From: Fomes fomentarius
Lineage: Eukaryota; Basidiomycota; Agaricomycetes; Polyporales; Polyporaceae
Assembly: GCA_022606135.1 (NCBI GenBank)
Contig: JABYQN010000002.1
Coordinates: forward strand, 3,534,001-3,598,000
Direction: 5' to 3'
DNA: 64,000 nt
Part shown: positions 1 to 10,508 of the stretch, piece after piece
Position numbering within the stretch: the first letter of the stretch is position 1
Layout: every line of letters starts with the position of its first letter
The notes under the pieces: model-generated
Seen by the model: the letters and a program-made list of their open reading frames with translations, nothing else
Database searches by the model: none
What the model was told of the DNA's origin: nothing
Program-made: the position numbers and the translations under genes

Positions 1-489
1 CTGAGCAACCCGTGACCTCCAGAACGCCTCCTGGAACATCAACACGTTGAAAGTGTATCGGAAGCAAACGCTGACAGGCCTCGCAACTGGAGGGGCACCA
101 AGAAACCTTCATGCTGCCCCGATACTCCACCAGGTCCTTCTAACCGTCGCCCTTTTCCTGATTGCATTTTTAGTTCTGTAGGGGAGGTGCTGCGCATGTG
201 CCCCATGACATTGACAATGGCTGTCCAAGTTCCGAGTCGAGTTGGTGGCTTTAACTCTCTCGATGGACCTACGCATCTCAGCGGACACGCACCTGAGGTG
301 GTATACCCCACGATGTAGTCACGACACCCTTGCACGTCGATATATGTATTATGATCACGGACATTTCACGAATAGATGCTGTATAACATTTGTAGAATTG
401 TCCTATTAGAGTGATACAACGAGGACGAGTGCGTAATTCGAGCAATCAAGTTCATAGATCGCCCCCAAAGTGTTCACAACTATTCCTTA
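1..489. other. No gene recognised (window edge)
   Basis: Short open frames occur on the minus strand, but none shows a recognisable family motif or a splice pattern joining it to another frame. This stretch lies downstream of the minus-strand SurE gene and probably holds its 3' end. Confidence 0.5.
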
Positions 490-1937
490 TTACAGCTTGA
501 TCTTCCAGACCTTTGAATCAAATTCTTCCTCCGTTTCAACCTTCCAGTCGATTGGCTCCCCAAACGTTGCACGCATAGGCGTTATGCTAACCCAGCCTTT
601 ACGAATAGCCCAACCATCTGTGCCAATTGGCACACTTGAAGCCGCAGGGTTGATGAGCTCCGACATATCCGGCCCAAACTTGAACACAAGCCCGCTAACA
701 TCCTTCTGCGTCGCCTGCTCGTCCAAGATGCCCGCGCGAGCACCCTGCGGATCCTCAGCGTCTGGGCCCGCAGCAGATATCGTCGTCTTCCTCGTCGCGG
801 GGTCACCCTCCTTGTGGGCCTTGAACAAGCGGCCGTACGAGTTACGCCAGATGCGCGTCGAGCAGATCGTCAGGCCCGCATCACTGAGCAGGCCCTCGAT
901 CATCGGGATGTTCACGTTGTACAGGTCGACCTCGCCCCGCCGCAGTCCGCCGTCGTCGAGCCCCCAGTTATCCCAGAGGTGGGCGACGATGCGTGCGCTG
1001 AGCTGATGCGCAGGCTCGAAAAACGTGTCTGGGGTTGGGTGGATAACCGTGCCGTAAGAGAGCGCGATCGAGCGCACTTTGGAGAGGGCGGAGGAGAGGG
1101 CTGCGCCGATCGTCCCGGACGACAGTGCGAATGCAGCTGTATATTATATGAGACAAGTCAGTTTGGCCTCTTGACTGCGCTGACAATCGAGATTCTGGAA
1201 GGTGCTTGCCTGAGCTGTTACGGCCAAGGTTGGGCCCAGATATCTGTTCGTGTGTGGTATGTGCGCGGACTGGTGGAGAGTTGCGTGAAATGTCCTGTAC
1301 CCACCAGCAGGTCGATCTCCCCATGATAGAGGTTATGAAGCCCGATGTTTGCGCATGTAGCTGGCGTCTGAGAAAGATTTGGGATGAGACGAACACAGCA
1401 CAAAAACCCAAATACACTCACTCCATCCAGGAGAATCCATTCCGCAAGTTCTCTTTCCTTCAAAGGTCGTGACTTCTCGGACGTCTCCCCTAGTCCATCT
1501 AGGGCAGGCTAATCATTGGATGTGACTTCTCAATAGGCACAAGGACATACCTGGGTCTCTGGGGTAGTAGTATCTCCCAGTGACGATATCCTTGATGTGA
1601 TATGCCTTCCCTGTACCACCAATCCTTCCTTATTCGCAAGCAGCATTCCAAAGGCTTGTGCACGTACCGATCCACGACTTCTGAGAGCTGGGAATGACGA
1701 CCTTCACGTTCCACCCTATATATGCGGTAGCCCCTTCAGTTTGCTGAACCTGTCGAGCGGAGCAGGTATTTACCCAGATCCCGGGTCAGATGTCGGTACA
1801 ATCCATAGATATAGGGTGACTCGTGTCCAGGTGGGCCATCGTCGTTCTTCAGCAGTACGCTCAATTGATTGCACAGACAGGAGGGCAAATGTACTTGCGG
1901 TCAAGAGCACTCTGGGTTTCTGAGACAGCAACGACAT
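490..1937 (-). CDS. SurE-like phosphatase/nucleotidase
   Basis: Predicted 5'/3'-nucleotidase or acid phosphatase of the SurE superfamily, about 346 residues. Exons (minus): 1937-1899, 1846-1774, 1715-1668, 1610-1551, 1498-1422, 1367-1305, 1243-1210, 1136-490; these sum to 347 codons. The joined frame gives the SurE metal-binding start VLLTNDDGPP near residue 11, then WNVKVVIPSSQKSWIGKAY, the block WILLDGTPATCANIGLHNLY, the second metal-site motif SGPNLGRNSS, and SYGTVIHPTPD in the last exon. The start is the only ATG before the conserved motif. Two introns use GC donors: 1847-1898 (GCAAGT) and 1137-1209 (GCAAGC). Without both, the LTNDDG and GRNSSAAFALSSG motifs break. There is no signal peptide, so it is probably cytosolic. 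Family assignment is firm; the substrate is unknown. Confidence 0.9.
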
Positions 1938-2116
1938 GATAGCAGTAGAGAGAGATACTACAACTACAACAATTACAATGGTCGGCGCACGACGCCACAA
2001 CGCGAAGAGCCGATGCTGCTCGGCCGGTCATAATCCGGCCCGGTGGGCACACTGTCACAGTGGCTCGCGACGTACTCGTCGCGATCGTCCTACAGGACGA
2101 AAAGTGCTGACGCACT

Positions 2117-2139
2117 CCTTTGACGGTCACCGTCAAAGG
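2117..2139. promoter_or_regulatory. 23-bp near-perfect inverted repeat
   Basis: Two 11-bp arms (CCTTTGACGGT / ACCGTCAAAGG) flank a single C. It lies about 180 bp upstream of the SurE start codon and 79 bp beyond the MYG1 stop codon. A second, weaker GC-rich inverted repeat (GGCCGG...CCGGCC, 2022-2040) is nearby. It could be a dimeric factor site or a hairpin in the MYG1 3' region; which one is not decidable from sequence. Confidence 0.35.
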
Positions 2140-2217
2140 GCTTCCTTACGAAGCGCTTCATGGTCAGAATAGAGCGAACCCTTTCTTCTCCCCAGGCCCT
2201 CATGACAACAATTCATC

Positions 2218-3713
2218 TTACAAGTCGAGGGCTAGGTTTGCCAACTTCAGAACGCCATCCTTGGTCTTGTTGCCTAGATGATCACAACAGTCAACTTTGG
2301 CGCGGTAGTGAGACGGATGGCAACGTACCTCCGATGAATCCGCTGGCATGGACGAAGATACAACCGTCGACTCCAGAGAGCTTAGACAACTCCTCGTCAC
2401 GCACTCCGCGCCATTGCTCCGGGAGAGCCTTCCTGCTCTCAAAGCTCTGGGGAGAGACGGGAACTGCCTGGATACGCCAGTTTCCACCGAACTCGTCAGG
2501 GTAGAGGACGTAGAGCGGCTTCTCAGCCTCAGGGATACTGAGGCTCTCCTCGAGTTCAAAGAGGTGCTCCTACAAGGAACAGATCAGGTATTGTCAGTTC
2601 AGAATATTCATAGGCCGCGCACCTTCCAAGGGGCAAACTGTTCGAATAAAATGATGCGTCCGTTCTGATCGACCTGCTTGCGGCTCTCGAGAGCAGCGAG
2701 TACCAGGTCACGAGCAGGAAGCCAAGCGTTCGCATAGTACTGAAGCCTCTCCAAGAACTCCTTGCCAACCAGATCCGAGGCCTGCAAGAATCTGGCCTGT
2801 GATCTCCTAACGTTTAGCACACAGTCTGCAAGTTCGATGAAAAGAAGACTGACGTCGACCGTCTGGGCATCGGCGGGCTCGTTCCACGCTGGGTTGAGAT
2901 AGCCTACACGGGCAGACACATCGGTCCGAATCCTGTACCTCGGCTCGATGTCGGCGGGATACTGGTTAATGCCGTTGTCGATAGCGTCGATGGCCTCGAT
3001 GAACACCTTGTACAACTTGAGCCAGAGAGTCTCGACCTTCGGATCGCCCTGCCGGATTTGGAGGTGGTTGGCAATGATTTCCTTGCCAAAATGCCTGTGT
3101 GGAGTGGAGAGAGACGGCGTACGTTGAGAGCCCATGTACGGAGATGTCAGGCATCGAACTCACTTGTAGACCAAACCCGCCGAAGACAACTTTGTGTCGA
3201 AGCCATGCCCAAAGACCTCCGTGAAGCCCTTCTGGTGATGATCAAAGCGTTGGGCCGTTTCGTCGTACTTTGCGCCGACATCAACTACAATCTCGCAGGT
3301 ATCCAATATAGCTTGATCTCTGGTACGCTTGAGACCTGAGCATCATTTTGAGAAAGGTTGTATTGAGAAAAAAGATATGCAACCTTACCCGCGTCAGCAT
3401 AGGCCGTAGTCCTCTTCAGGAGGAAGACAGCGAGTGCCTCGTCACAATGAAAAGTGCCATTGTGCGTGCCGATAACCTACACGATGATCCCCGATGTAAG
3501 CCGTCCGCATACATTGCAGAACTGGTCTCGACAAACTTTCGGAACGTCCATCTTGAGCTTCTTCGCGGGTTGCTCGTCGGTCGACATGAATTTGCAGAAT
3601 AAGCGGGTTGGTGATCTTGCAATGTATCCACGAGTTGTGAACAGACGAGTGGACTTGATTGGAAGAAAGCAAGGATACAAAGGCCGATTGAGTTGGATGA
3701 GTGACCTGTACAT
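2218..3713 (-). CDS. MYG1: MYG1 family 3'-5' RNA exonuclease
   Basis: MYG1/GAMM1 (UPF0160) protein of the DHH-like phosphoesterase fold, which acts as an exonuclease on nuclear pre-rRNA and mitochondrial RNA in animals. Exons (minus): 3713-3537, 3476-3389, 3335-3164, 3094-2854, 2796-2623, 2569-2329, 2273-2218. Visible blocks are VIGTHNGTFHCDEALAVFL, VDVGAKYDETAQRFDHHQ (the DHH-type His pair), HFGKEIIANHLQI, YLNPAWNEP, GKEFLERLQYYANAWLPAR, LYPDEFGGNWRIQAVPV and the C-terminal FVHASGFIGG. From the first ATG the protein has about 382 residues. The first 42 are Arg-rich with no acidic residue, like a mitochondrial presequence. A second ATG at 3587 gives a 340-residue form without it. The 57-nt intron 2797-2853 is stop-free and in frame; removing it restores QTVD-ARFLQASDLVG. 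Confidence 0.93.
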
Positions 3714-4051
3714 GAGTTCAGTCAATCATCCCGAGTCTCACGGAGTCACGCGCACGAGTGAGGTCAGCCAAGCTGCCACGCTATTGCAGACTAATGCATG
3801 TCCTCAGATCCAATCGGATCGACCAGATGTATAAAGACGATTAAGAGCCTGTTCTATGGATGCGTACGGTACTTGCGAGAAAGAATGGGTAAGCGTGGGG
3901 TGCACGGAGCCACGCCGCAGTCCGACTACGCACATACAGTACTAGAGATGTCCGTAAGGGTCATACAAAATGTCCATGCAGATGTCAATCGAAGGTACGA
4001 TGCAACCAACCACTAAAGTCCACCAATGAAACTCCCAACAACCTCCGCAAC
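3588..4051. other. Intergenic: MYG1 leader and 3' side of the GPI-protein gene
   Basis: The first 126 bases may be coding if MYG1 starts at 3713. The rest shows no convincing exon, RNA gene or repeat. Confidence 0.5.
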
Positions 4052-4681
4052 CTATAGAACTAGCAGAGCAGCGCCCGCCACGATACCAGTGAGCCCAACG
4101 ACCGCAAGGTTGGCGTGATGTGTCAGTGCCGCGGCGATGTACCCGTCATCGGGCCCGTATATGCCACCCTTGCCAGTCGCACCAGGACTTGGTGCCCCGC
4201 CGTTCAAGGCAGTTCCTCCACCACTGATGCTCGCGGGGGCGGTCGTTGGGGGTGGAAGAGACGACGATGTCCTGTTTGCAGACTGATTGCCGTTCCCATT
4301 ACCCGATCCGGTGTTCTGAGGTTGGATAGTGCTGGTGCTGAGGACAGTGGACGTGATAGTCGACAGAACACGGTTGGTGCCAAGGACAGCAGTGGTGAAA
4401 ACAGAAGTTATGACTGTGATGGACGGACCAGCACTCTGGGTGTTGTTTCCGGAAGTGCCAGAGGCAGCGGGGCTGGATGCAGAGTTGCCTCCACTGGCCG
4501 TGCTTCCCGTGTTCGTGTTGCTGTTGCTGTTTGTATTCCCATTCCCGTTACCATTCGACGTGGTCTGCGGAGGGGAGACAGAGCGGAGTTAGGGAGGGCG
4601 GGACATCTCGTGGGCAAGTGTAGGTACCTGGGCAACGGCAAGGAGCGGGAGGAGGCAGGTGAGGATGTATGCATAGCGCAT
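4052..4681 (-). CDS. Secreted Ser/Thr/Asn/Gly-rich protein, probable GPI anchor
   Basis: Two exons (4681-4628, 4564-4052; intron 63 bp) encode 188 residues. The protein begins with a signal peptide (MRYAYILTCLLPLLAVAQ). An Asn/Gly low-complexity stretch follows (SNGNGNGNTNSNSNTNTG), then a Ser/Thr/Pro-rich middle with a valine-rich patch (ITVITSVFTTAVLGTN). The C-terminus is hydrophobic (HHANLAVVGLTGIVAGAALLVL), as expected for a GPI-attachment signal. Candidate N-glycosylation sites (NNT, NRT, NQS) are present. The layout matches small fungal cell-wall or surface glycoproteins with no enzymatic domain. A function cannot be assigned. The long plus-strand open frames over the same bases are shadows: they lack the signal and anchor logic. 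Confidence 0.75.
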
Positions 4682-4949
4682 GGTGGCGTAAAGAGATCAA
4701 AGGAAGGGATTTCGGGAGGAGGCGTTACTTCAAATACAGAGGCGTTGCGGCGTTGTGCAGACGAAGTGAGAGTCTCAGTCTGGTCCAACGCATTGGCGCG
4801 GCCGGCCATGCCCGACTCATGGGTCACGCGCGCCTACTAAGGTAGATGGAAAAGCACGCCGGCGGGGGCCGGGCGCTCCCCCGCATTCCGGGCTATTTCC
4901 TCAGGACCAGGATCAAGGTTGCGGTACGTCTGCTCTTCTCCTTTCACCC

Positions 4950-6345
4950 ATGTCGCCCTCACCCCTCTCACCCAACGTCGTGCACGTCCTTCTTCAGTAC
5001 ATCTCGCCCCTTCTCAGCTCACCCACCCCATCCCACCTCATCTGCTGTCCAAGAATCTCCTCCAGCGCCACCACTTCCTTGATATTACCCCAGAGCAGCC
5101 AGACGAGTATCTTTGCTGGCCTTCTCACCCCGAAAAGAATATCCGGGTCCTCGAATTCCTCGAAGCACGCTCCCGACCGATAGATGACGATCGACCCACC
5201 GCCTATCCCGTTCAATACTCCTTCGATGGCGAAGACTTCTTCGCTCACGTCGACCTCTCCGGTGACACTGGTGAAGGCGCGAGGTTAATCTTGCAGTGGG
5301 ACGAACCCGGAGAATGGAAGTATCACAACAGCGACTTGATGCCTTTCCCACCGGGAGCGCGTCCTAATCTCGAGGATGTATTGGTTCCTCCGCCTATCCC
5401 CAATCCGGTATCGTTGCATACCTTCTCATACCCCTGCCCTTTCGAGGCAAACGATTTTCAGGACGACAGCGACGACGACGATTACTGGAACGCATACGGT
5501 TCGACGGATATCGGGGATAGCCACTACGGTGATGGAGGTCCTGCCTCGGCCAAGGATGCTGGTTCATCCGAGGATGCCTATTGGGCCCAATATGCCTCTG
5601 TGCAAGGTCTGTCAATAGTCGAACACCGTTGGCAGTCATGTTGACTCTTGATGATTGTTTAGGAACGGCGGACTCGACCATACCATCTCCGATATCCCAA
5701 GCGCGTCGTAAACCCCTCCCGGCGGTGCAGCAAGACAACAGCAACATCACGGAATCCCCTGTTCCCCTCCCTGTTCCCGTCCGCGTGTCATCAGAGGACA
5801 CAAACGCGGAGCCGCTGCCCATCCCACCGTCGATCATGCCTCGGCTAAGAAGCAACTCTAGATGGGATCCGGCATCTCCCACGGTGTTAGCGCATCTTCT
5901 CTCTACGTTATCCCCACGAGAGAGTCCAGCTGAGAGTCCGGCGCCAGACGGAGCGTTTGACATGGAGGACTTCCTGAGCTCTCCTACCATCGGGGGCAGT
6001 GATGACTCGGACTTGTCGGCCTCTCCCGCACTTGGTTTACAGGGAACCGATGTCAGAGCAGTGCCAGCTTTGACGGCTACGAGCGAGCCGCCGTCACAGA
6101 ACTCGTCACCCGGTTCCTTCCCGAATTCGGCGGCCGGAGTACCACACGCTCTGGTAGGCATGGGCATAAGTGATCCAGGGTCGGACGAGGATGTAGACGA
6201 AGTGGACCTGCGCGCTGCATTGGAGGGTGTGTGGAAGATGTGGAGGAAAACGAAGAGGGGCGCGGCGGGGCCGAGCTCCTCCGGAGATAGCGAGACCAGA
6301 GAAGCGTTCTTGCGGACAGCCCAGCTTGTGGTGGACAGATCGTAA
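4950..6345 (+). CDS. Conserved acidic hypothetical protein with 5' frame problem
   Basis: I do not recognise the family. The main frame, open from 4919, gives a plausible folded N-terminal region (LLQRHHFLDITPEQPDEYLC, then VQYSFDGEDFFAHVDLS and LILQWDEPGEWKYHNSDLMP). After an intron (5607-5662) come a long Ser/Pro/Asp-rich tail and a basic end (DLRAALEGVWKMWRKTKRG). That frame has no usable ATG at its 5' end. The only good start, ATG at 4950, reads MSPSPLSPNVVHVLLQYISP in another frame, which continues sensibly into the main frame only if one base is missing, or two are extra, around 5010-5045; no GT-AG pair fits there. So it is a sequencing error, a real frameshift, or an unseen upstream exon. 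The 398-codon minus-strand open frame over this gene is a shadow. Confidence 0.55.
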
Positions 6346-6732
6346 TTGGGCGGCTTAGAACGGCAGCTGTCGTCTGAAGTATGCGCATGGCACTGTATCA
6401 TAGCAACATCCTGGACATGTTCAGGCCTTTCTTGTGTATCATTGAGTCTTGGTTCCGCAATTGCATGGTGTCCTTGTTTTTCTACCAAATTGCTGCAAGT
6501 GGGTCGGATGTCGGGAAGTAGTTCAAGACGTCGTCCTGTGTTTTCGTGTGGCAGTACTACACGGCGTCTAGATGCAGTCGCCCGATCCAATTGTGGGCAT
6601 GCGACTCGTACGCGGCCGCAGCGTCAAGCTCACCCTCTTAAGCCTTGACTCGCCACTCGGGGTTCATGCAATCCACCCACCACACTACAGATTATACACA
6701 AACCTCAAAATAACCCTGGCCAGACAGAGGCC
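6346..6732. other. Intergenic
   Basis: Lies between two plus-strand genes and should contain the terminator of the upstream one and the promoter of the CCCH gene. No exon or RNA gene seen. Confidence 0.5.
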
Positions 6733-8801
6733 ATGGATGACGACATCAACAACGTTACGACAGTCTCGGACCTAGCAGTCTGGTGGGTGCCAGTGGCTTC
6801 GTTCTCCCGGTTGGAGCTTTGGACATCTCATGCTCACGACAATGATGCCGCAGGAAACGACTTCTCGAAGACCAAATTGGTACGAACCCCCCCCCCCCTG
6901 TCAACCTCTTACGTTTCGTTGCCTTACTCGCCGGTGCTATCCCCTTGGTACCTACAGCCCTCTTTGAGAAGACGTTTACCAGAAACGCGCAGCTCGAAGC
7001 GCAAGTCGAGGAGCTCGAGCGCGAGCTGTCCGTGTGGAAAGAGGCCTTCAAGACCGCAGATGGCGACAGGAAGGTGCTCAATAAGACGGTTCTCAAGCTC
7101 GAGCGGAACATCGGGGCGCTGAAGGTGCGTCCGTCCTTCGTTCTACATTCTCCCTATGCAAACATCCGAACGTGCGCGGACTCTGAAGGAAGACAACCCT
7201 TTGATACTGTGTCTCATCGACGGCGATGGCAACATCTTTTCGGCCGACCTCATCAAACAGGGTCAAGGTGGAGGCCGTCAGGCCGCGATGCTCCTCACCA
7301 TGGGCTTGACCGATTACCTTGCCTCTCTTGATCCCGCGGCAGCGTTTTCACCCAGTCGTGGGCAGATTTGGCTGTCTATCTACTGTAATAAGAACGGCCT
7401 GTTGGAGACGCTGATCAACAATTCGATATGCACGATGGAGGAGTTCGAGGCGTTCGTTCTGGGGTTCAACCAGGCTTCGCCCCTGTTCTCCATCGTCGAT
7501 GTCGGCAACGGGAAAGAGGCCGCGGACTCAAAGATCAAAGGTATGTGGGTCCTTCTCATTTCGTGTGCGCGGTCGCTTGACGAGATCTACGTAGAGTACC
7601 TCCGTGTCTTCACTCGCTTCCCCCAGACCACAAAGGTGTTCTTCGGCGGTAAGTAGTACTCCATCGAGTTAAGTTACGTAGCTCATGCTGTCATAGGTGC
7701 ACACGACAACGGCTATACCTCAACGCTTAACCTGCTACAGAATGAAGGCCTTTTGGACAAAGTCGTTCTACTGAAGGGCTACAAAGATCTCGCTCATGAG
7801 ATCAACAACCTCAACCTACCGCAACTTGAAATTGAAGGCGTCTTCATCCAGAAGAAACTTCAGACTAATGGCAAACAGAAGGTTGTTGCCGCAGCTGCTG
7901 CTGCAGCGAGTGCTGCGGTAACGCCGGCCACCTACTCCCCTAAGCCACCAAAACAGCCTCCACTACAGGCTCAAGACAACAGATCGTATTTTTCTAAGCC
8001 CGGTACCCCCAGCAACGTTGCAAAGCCTGCGACGCCGGTCCGGAAACCTCGTCCTCTCGATCCCCTCCAGGTGTGTGTGTAGTCTTTGGTGTTGATTTTG
8101 CGCCGACGCACGAACTTGCATCATATAGCCACTACACAAGCGTGAGTCAGCTTCCGGTTCATTGTATGAGTGATTGACGCTTACAACTTGACAGAGAAAC
8201 CGCCGCCTTGCAACTTCTTCTATCTGGCGCGGTGCAACAATGGCGATCACTGCAAATACGAACACAATTATCCGTTGACCCAGGATCAAGTGGCAGAGTT
8301 GCGTGTAAACGCCAAGAAATGGCCATGTCCAGCTATCAACAATGGTGTGATCGGCCAATCTCATACCCAATGTGTACCCCTAAACCTTCGGCCCTAGGTA
8401 ACAAGTGCCCACTCGGCGAACACTGCATCATGAATCACTTCTGTCCAAAGGGTGCGAAATGTGTATTCCGCAAACAAGGCAAATGCAAGTTTGTAGGGAG
8501 TGAGTGTCGTCTCAGCCCGTGCTGCTATTCGTCGCTCAAACAGGTTCATGTAGAGCATATGCACGATCCGCCCAACGAGAAGGATAGTTCGACATTCGGA
8601 AGCCCCAGCATAGGGCATGGTAGTCCGTTCTCTCCGACATTATCAGAGCAGCAGCTATCCCCGCTTGCGAGCCCGTTTGAAGTGAACCCATACCGAATCC
8701 CTACTTACGAGGGCGTCGACGCCAGGCCTTTCTCACCGCCGGGTCTCGGCCACAATTTCCTAGGTTTCCAGGAGTTCACACCGTCTGGGTCATATTCCTA
8801 A
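6733..8801 (+). CDS. CCCH zinc-finger protein with fungal DUF7923-type domain
   Basis: Predicted cytosolic RNA-binding protein of 511 residues. Ten exons: 6733-6782, 6854-6879, 6958-7124, 7189-7540, 7595-7648, 7697-8070, 8129-8141, 8195-8344, 8398-8499, 8554-8801 (512 codons with stop). A coiled coil (residues about 20-80, LFEKTFTRNAQLEAQVEELE) precedes a globular domain with the signature PLILCLIDGDGNIF, then QASPLFSIVDVGNGKEAADS and VFFGGAHDNGYTSTLN. This domain heads many fungal CCCH proteins. An Ala/Pro linker leads to a C-x7-C-x5-C-x3-H finger (CNFFYLARCNNGDHCKYEH), a second finger CPLGEHCIMNH and a Cys-rich run CPKGAKCVFRKQGKC. The 13-nt exon 8129-8141 supplies PLHKQ before the first finger and is needed to keep the frame. 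Intron 6880-6957 holds a run of C bases. The mRNA target is unknown. Confidence 0.87.
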
Positions 8802-9043
8802 GAGTGCACTGTGGTACCTATCGGGAATCGAAGGCGATATCGGAATGACATTATGTATCGTGCATAGAACTCACTCATTGTACAACCCCTCACTCGTGAA
8901 TACTAACCCTCACATTTTATGCATAATGCTCATTCATGGTGATTGCACGTAAAGCTATATCAGCCACGCGATCACGTGGGCAAGGTGTTCAAATGCGGGT
9001 AATTAGGTAGGCGCTTAGACGCGTCTCCTTGCCTCCATCCACC

Positions 9044-10508
9044 ATGGCACTCGACTATGAACAGCAGCGTCTGGCGAATATAGCTGCCAACATGGCTCTC
9101 CTTGACACCCTTGGTCTCAGCTCAGCAGCTGCTCCGTTCAAGGCAAAGAAGAAGTCCACTAAGCCCAAGCCCATGAAGTCCAAGAAACGCAGACTCTCAC
9201 ACGATGAGCCCCGCGCCTCTGCTGACGACGCGGACGAAGACGAGTCAGGGTCTGTCGAAAAGCGCCAGAAGGTCGAAGAGGATGACGGGACCGTGTCAGG
9301 AGTACGGAGGAGCGCCAGGAACAGAGGTAAGAAGCTCGACTACAAGAATGACGGCGACAATGTGGCCGCCACCACCCGCGCTCTTCCCCGTGTGGTCTCT
9401 GCGCGTGCGCGTGGGGGCATGAACAGCGCGCCACGCGACGTCTCCATACGAACACATAATCCGTAAGTACCTTGCTCCTACCTTGCTGAGGCGGAATGCA
9501 GATGGTGCCTTTGGTGGTTAGGAAGACGTACGGTGCAATCCCCGGTATCGCTGTTGGTACCTGGTGGGAGACCCGGTATGTCGTGTTCTCCTGTGTGATG
9601 GGACAGACGCTGAGATCGTATGCAGTAAAGCATGCAGCGACGATGCCGTCCATGCGTAAGTCTTCACAGTCTACCAACTGTAACTGAATTTGTACTAACA
9701 CTTCACTAGACCCTGGGTTGGCGGAATAGCAGTTGGCCCTGAGGGTGCATACTCCGTTGCGCTCTCTGGAGGTTACGAAGACGATGTCGACCTGGGAGAA
9801 GCATTGTGAGTTTTCTTCTTCTTGCTATGGAGGCCTGTGTCTGATCACAATATCCATAGCACGTACACTGGATCAGGTTTGTCTGGTTTTCCCGCCATTG
9901 CGTGCGAAGTAACAAGCAAAATAGGTGGTCGTGACCTCAAGGGTAGTAAGAACAACCCAAAGAACGTGAGTATCTTCATAATCATACAGCGGTTCCGGCA
10001 TCTCATGAGATCGTCACCTAGCTGCGCTCAGCACCTCAGAGCAAGGACCAAGACTTCGACAATAACTTTAACGCGGCTTTGCTTGTACTTGTTACGTCCA
10101 CGATCTGCTATTGTTAGCTTCTGACTAGAAGTTGGTAGAAATCCTCAGAGACGAAGAAGCCCGTCCGCGTGATCCGTGGCTTCAAGCTCGATTCATCATA
10201 TGCTCCCTCAGAAGGCTACAGGTATGACGGCCTATACACGGTTGAGAAGGTGAGCTTATCGGTCGCATCATCGAAAAGTTTCGAGCTACGCTGACTTCTG
10301 CCTACAGGCTTGGATGGAGAGAGGACTCAACGCACGCGGTTATAAGGTCTGCAAGTTCGCATTCAAAGTAAGCATTAAGTCGGGTGTACCATCTCGTTTG
10401 TGGATGCTCCTGACACGCTTTCTCTAGCGTCTTCCGGGCCAGACGCCTCTAGCGCGCGAGGAGGAAGACTCTGAAGGCGACAGCGACTTCGAAGGATCGG
10501 AAGCTTAG
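9044..10508 (+). CDS. SRA-YDG domain protein (UHRF1-like reader of modified DNA)
   Basis: Nuclear protein of 323 residues. Ten exons: 9044-9462, 9522-9575, 9626-9655, 9710-9805, 9860-9876, 9925-9965, 10022-10084, 10139-10249, 10308-10367, 10428-10508. The first 130 residues are basic and nuclear-localisation-like (KAKKKSTKPKPMKSKKRR). The SRA fold then spans about residues 140-300: KTYGAIPGIAVGTWWETR, WVGGIAVGPEGAYSVALSGG, YEDDVDLGEAFTYTGSGG, KKPVRVIRGFKLDSSYAP, EGYRYDGLYTVEKAW. SRA domains flip out 5-methylcytosine in hemimethylated DNA. No RING, PHD or ubiquitin-like domain is visible, so this is a stand-alone SRA protein with an acidic C-terminal tail. The small exons (17, 30 and 41 nt) are all required. 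The start is the ATG that follows ATCCACC. Confidence 0.92.

Noticed and set aside
39..335. 98-codon minus-strand open frame at the window edge
   Set aside because: No recognisable motif, no neighbouring exon; could be UTR of the SurE gene.
4115..4840. 241-codon plus-strand open frame
   Set aside because: The minus strand has a signal peptide, a good intron and a GPI-like tail over the same bases.
5394..6590. 398-codon minus-strand open frame
   Set aside because: It is antisense to the hypothetical protein gene, has biased composition and no domain; a coding-strand shadow.
6887..6899. Poly-C run as a possible regulatory or slippage site
   Set aside because: It lies within intron 6880-6957 of the CCCH gene, so it does not affect the reading frame; low-complexity intron sequence.
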